Assembly (NCBI GenBank): GCA_963787005.1
Contig: CAWBBX010000088.1
Location: forward strand, 1-64,000
Origin: FEN-1297 sp963787005
Lineage (GTDB): Bacteria; Bacteroidota; Ignavibacteria; Ignavibacteriales; Ignavibacteriaceae
Reading direction: 5' to 3'
DNA: 64,000 nt
Shown: piece by piece, positions 61,912 to 64,000 of the stretch
How the letters are laid out: each line of letters begins with the position of its first letter
Position numbering within the stretch: the first letter of the stretch is position 1
Notes under the pieces: generated by a model
Seen by the model: only the letters and a program-made list of their open reading frames with translations
Told to the model about the DNA's origin: nothing
Databases searched by the model: none
Made by a program: the position numbers and the translations under genes

Positions 61912-62925
61912 ATGAAAAAAAATATTACAGTAGCAGTTATAACCTGCATTTTACTTTTGCTATTTAGTGAGACCGACTTTGGGCAGCAGCAGAAACTGGC
62001 GCAAACCGGAATGAAGTTCCTTAGCCTTTCTCTCGACGCCCGTGCAAGCGGGTTCGGCGAGGCCGTAACTTCATTGGATAATAATTCCGCTTCGATGTTT
62101 TACAACCCGGCCGGCATGGCCCGTTTGGAAGATTTCGCGAACGTATCGCTCGGAAGAGTAACATTCATTGCGGATATAAATTATAATTACGCCAGTGCCG
62201 CCTTTGCCCCTTTCGACGGTAATTACGGTGTTTTCGGAATTAGTTTCGAGAACGTCGATTACGGTACGTTCCAGGGAACGGTAAGAGCCGATAACGATCA
62301 GGGCTTTGTGGATGTCGGTAATTTTACTCCCAAAGCGATGGCGATCGGTGTCGGGTACGCAAAGGCGCTTTCCGAAAAATTTGCCATAGGCGGTGACGTC
62401 AGGTACGTTTACCAATCTTTAGGTACCAGCACTATTAACGTAGACAACAACGGTAATTTCGTTACCGAATCTAACTCTACGAACGTGCTTGCGTTTGATT
62501 TCGGTATGATCTATAAGACCGGTTTCAAGAGTCTTGATTTCGGTATGGACGTACGAAATTTTTCTAGGGAAGTAAGGTACAAAGAAGAAAACTTCCAACT
62601 CCCGCTCATGTTCAGAATGGGACTTTCAATGAATATACTGGATTTGACAGACATCAATAAAGACATGCACTCCTTGCTGTTGACGGTTGATGCGTCTCAT
62701 CCGCGCGATTATCCCGAGCAGATCAGCTTTGGAGGGGAGTATACATTCATGAAACTTATTTCGCTTAGGGTTGGCTATGTTACTCCGACCGATGTTCAGG
62801 GCATCAGCGCCGGGCTCGGAGTAAAGCACGCTTTCTCGAGCTTTAATTTCTCTCTTGACTATGCTTTTACGGCATATAAAGAGTTTAAGAATGTTCACAG
62901 GATATCTGTTAATTTCGCATTATAA
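61912..62925 (+). CDS. PorV/PorQ-family outer-membrane protein (cluster B)
   Basis: A 337-residue outer-membrane beta-barrel with signal peptide to about residue 24 (ending TDFG). The KLAQTGMKFLSLSLDARASGFGEAVTSLDNNSASMFYNPAGMA opening is the PorV/PorQ-family start, and the paralogue at 44862-45923 has the same blocks (LAFDFGMIYKTGFKSLDFGMD, NFSREVRYKEENFQLPL). The ending is HRISVNFAL. It is third in cluster B, 32 bases after the FN3 gene. Confidence 0.85.
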   Translation: MKKNITVAVITCILLLLFSETDFGQQQKLAQTGMKFLSLSLDARASGFGEAVTSLDNNSASMFYNPAGMARLEDFANVSLGRVTFIADINYNYASAAFAPFDGNYGVFGISFENVDYGTFQGTVRADNDQGFVDVGNFTPKAMAIGVGYAKALSEKFAIGGDVRYVYQSLGTSTINVDNNGNFVTESNSTNVLAFDFGMIYKTGFKSLDFGMDVRNFSREVRYKEENFQLPLMFRMGLSMNILDLTDINKDMHSLLLTVDASHPRDYPEQISFGGEYTFMKLISLRVGYVTPTDVQGISAGLGVKHAFSSFNFSLDYAFTAYKEFKNVHRISVNFAL

Positions 62926-62978
62926 AAAACAGCTCGTAATGTTGTTTTTATGTTGAAAAATATAACTTGGGAAAAAGC

Positions 62979-64000
62979 ATGAAAATAAATTCTTACAAAC
63001 TATTCATTTTAACGGTATTTCTTGCCACCGTATCATTTGTTTATTTTACCGGCTGCACCGATAAGGGGGCGCCGAGTCTTTACGCCGACGTGCCTACGGG
63101 GCCAGTGGGAGCGACTCCGGAAATTACCTCGGTTGATCCGTCTGCTTCAGCCCTCGCCGGGGTAACGACAATTACCATAACCGGTAAGAACTTTTCTTCC
63201 GATTCGACTTCTGTTTTTGTTTACTTCAACGGTCAGCAGGGATCTTTGCGGTCGGCTTCTTCCACCCAGCTAACGGTTGTATCTCCTAATATTGTCGGTC
63301 CTGTCAAGATGAAGATCGCTACCCTGAACGCGGAGCTCTTCAGCAATGTAATCGATTATAAGCTTGAAGCTGCCGCCAAGAATGTATTCCCCGACGAGAA
63401 GAGCACTTTCGTTCTTCCTTACGGAATAACCTCCGATAAAGACGGCAATATTTATATGTCGGTTTACAACGGCGGCAACAAGGGAGTTAAAAAAATTACA
63501 CCCGACAGCACTATAACCGATTGGGCATTACCGGGCGCCGAAACTTACTGGAACTCGATGCGCTTCGGTTCCGACGGTACTCTGTACGGAGCCAGAAACG
63601 TGAGAGCGGTCTTTTCGATGACGCAGGGCGGCTCGCCTGCTACATACGTTGTTCTGCCGAGCGGCGTATTTATAACCCAGCTGGAGTTCGATCCCAGCGG
63701 AAACCTCTGGGCTGCTGGCAAAGGCGGTATATTCAGAATAGATCCTCTTAAGGTTGCCACAAAGTTCGACTATGCTCCCGAGGTAACAGCAATGAGGATT
63801 TTTAAAGACGGCGGAACCCTGTATTTATATGTTGCAGCATACCAGAATAATTCGGCCACTATTCAGAGACTCCCGATCGATAGTCAAGGAAATTTAGGCT
63901 CAGCTGAAGACGTCTACAACTTCGCCGCTAATTTCGGACAAAACTTCAGGGTTACAGCTTTGGATTTCACGGCGGACGGCGAGATGATTCTCGGAACAAA
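62979..64000 (+). CDS. IPT/TIG-domain lipoprotein, 3' end beyond window
   Basis: An open frame that runs to the window end (about 340 codons seen). The N-terminus is a lipoprotein signal with the lipobox F-T-G-C, Cys26 being the lipidated residue. Residues ~48-128 form an IPT/TIG immunoglobulin-like domain (TPEITSVDPSASALAGVTTITITGKNFS). After that, NHL/beta-propeller-like repeats (YGITSDKDGNIYMSVYNGGNKGVKKITPDSTI, LEFDPSGNLWAAGKGGIFRIDPL) continue to the edge. The gene is the last member of cluster B and probably a surface lipoprotein. Function unknown. Confidence 0.8.
   Translation, partial: MKINSYKLFILTVFLATVSFVYFTGCTDKGAPSLYADVPTGPVGATPEITSVDPSASALAGVTTITITGKNFSSDSTSVFVYFNGQQGSLRSASSTQLTVVSPNIVGPVKMKIATLNAELFSNVIDYKLEAAAKNVFPDEKSTFVLPYGITSDKDGNIYMSVYNGGNKGVKKITPDSTITDWALPGAETYWNSMRFGSDGTLYGARNVRAVFSMTQGGSPATYVVLPSGVFITQLEFDPSGNLWAAGKGGIFRIDPLKVATKFDYAPEVTAMRIFKDGGTLYLYVAAYQNNSATIQRLPIDSQGNLGSAEDVYNFAANFGQNFRVTALDFTADGEMILGT

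Overview
The window reads as the chromosome of a Bacteroidota/Chlorobiota/Ignavibacteriota-type bacterium, most likely an Ignavibacteria-like lineage (inference). The reasons are the type IX secretion (T9SS) genes (a 2311-residue SprA, the response regulator PorX, two PorV/PorQ-family proteins and two exported proteins with T9SS-like C-termini), the SusC-like TonB receptors with a carboxypeptidase-regulatory domain, the LPS genes and a TIGR02757-family protein. Base composition is moderate throughout except for the first ~280 bases, which are much richer in G+C and do not look like the rest. I saw no rRNA, tRNA, CRISPR array, integrase or insertion sequence.

Layout. 1-280: foreign-looking, hairpin-rich DNA joined to the 3' end of hpnC. 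281-2585: hpnC (3' end), hpnD and hpnE, which make squalene. 2780-5172: citrate synthase, a small membrane-anchored protein, a DUF985 cupin. 5482-17634: a long run on the plus strand with sprA, porX, tsaE, tsaB, a DUF1573 protein, accD and panC, facing a minus-strand birA-coaX pair (17643-19171). 19436-22376: hsp20-dnaK-hsp20, with a GC-rich hairpin in each gap and a strong terminator at the end. 22519-24763: a membrane acyltransferase-like protein and ruvB. 24926-29265: phnD-phnC-phnE-like transporter genes followed by pstB and phoU, then a convergent tetR. 30179-34635 (minus): a 48-residue membrane protein overlapping a sodium:solute symporter, and a secreted PIG-L deacetylase. 34925-40466: kdsA, an unknown gene, kdsD, lptC, an lptA/OstA-like gene and lptB, i.e. 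Kdo synthesis plus LPS transport. 40476-44282: a secreted CBM20-esterase, a CPBP membrane protein, pdxJ and a TIGR02757 protein.

44611-64000 is the accessory, envelope-facing part. It holds two paralogous clusters. Cluster A (44862-51230) is PorV-like protein, TonB-dependent receptor, FN3/T9SS-exported protein. Cluster B (56611 to the window end) is TonB-dependent receptor, FN3/T9SS-exported protein, PorV-like protein, and an IPT/TIG lipoprotein cut by the window edge. Between them lie a repeat-bearing spacer, an OPT-family transporter, a small outer-membrane protein and a frameshifted M29 aminopeptidase. The reassortment of the same three partners in a different order suggests a functional module: a receptor-like barrel, an exported partner delivered by T9SS, and a dedicated PorV-type outer-membrane factor. 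There is no SusD homologue. This is the best candidate here for an under-described system.

Unusual details include panC with no usable AUG at its conserved N-terminus (CTG inferred), sprA without a convincing start, an orphan pstB beside phnDCE instead of pstSCA, a single-base frameshift in a G5 run in the aminopeptidase, and a structured 250-base leader carrying a GTG-started 80-codon frame in front of cluster A.
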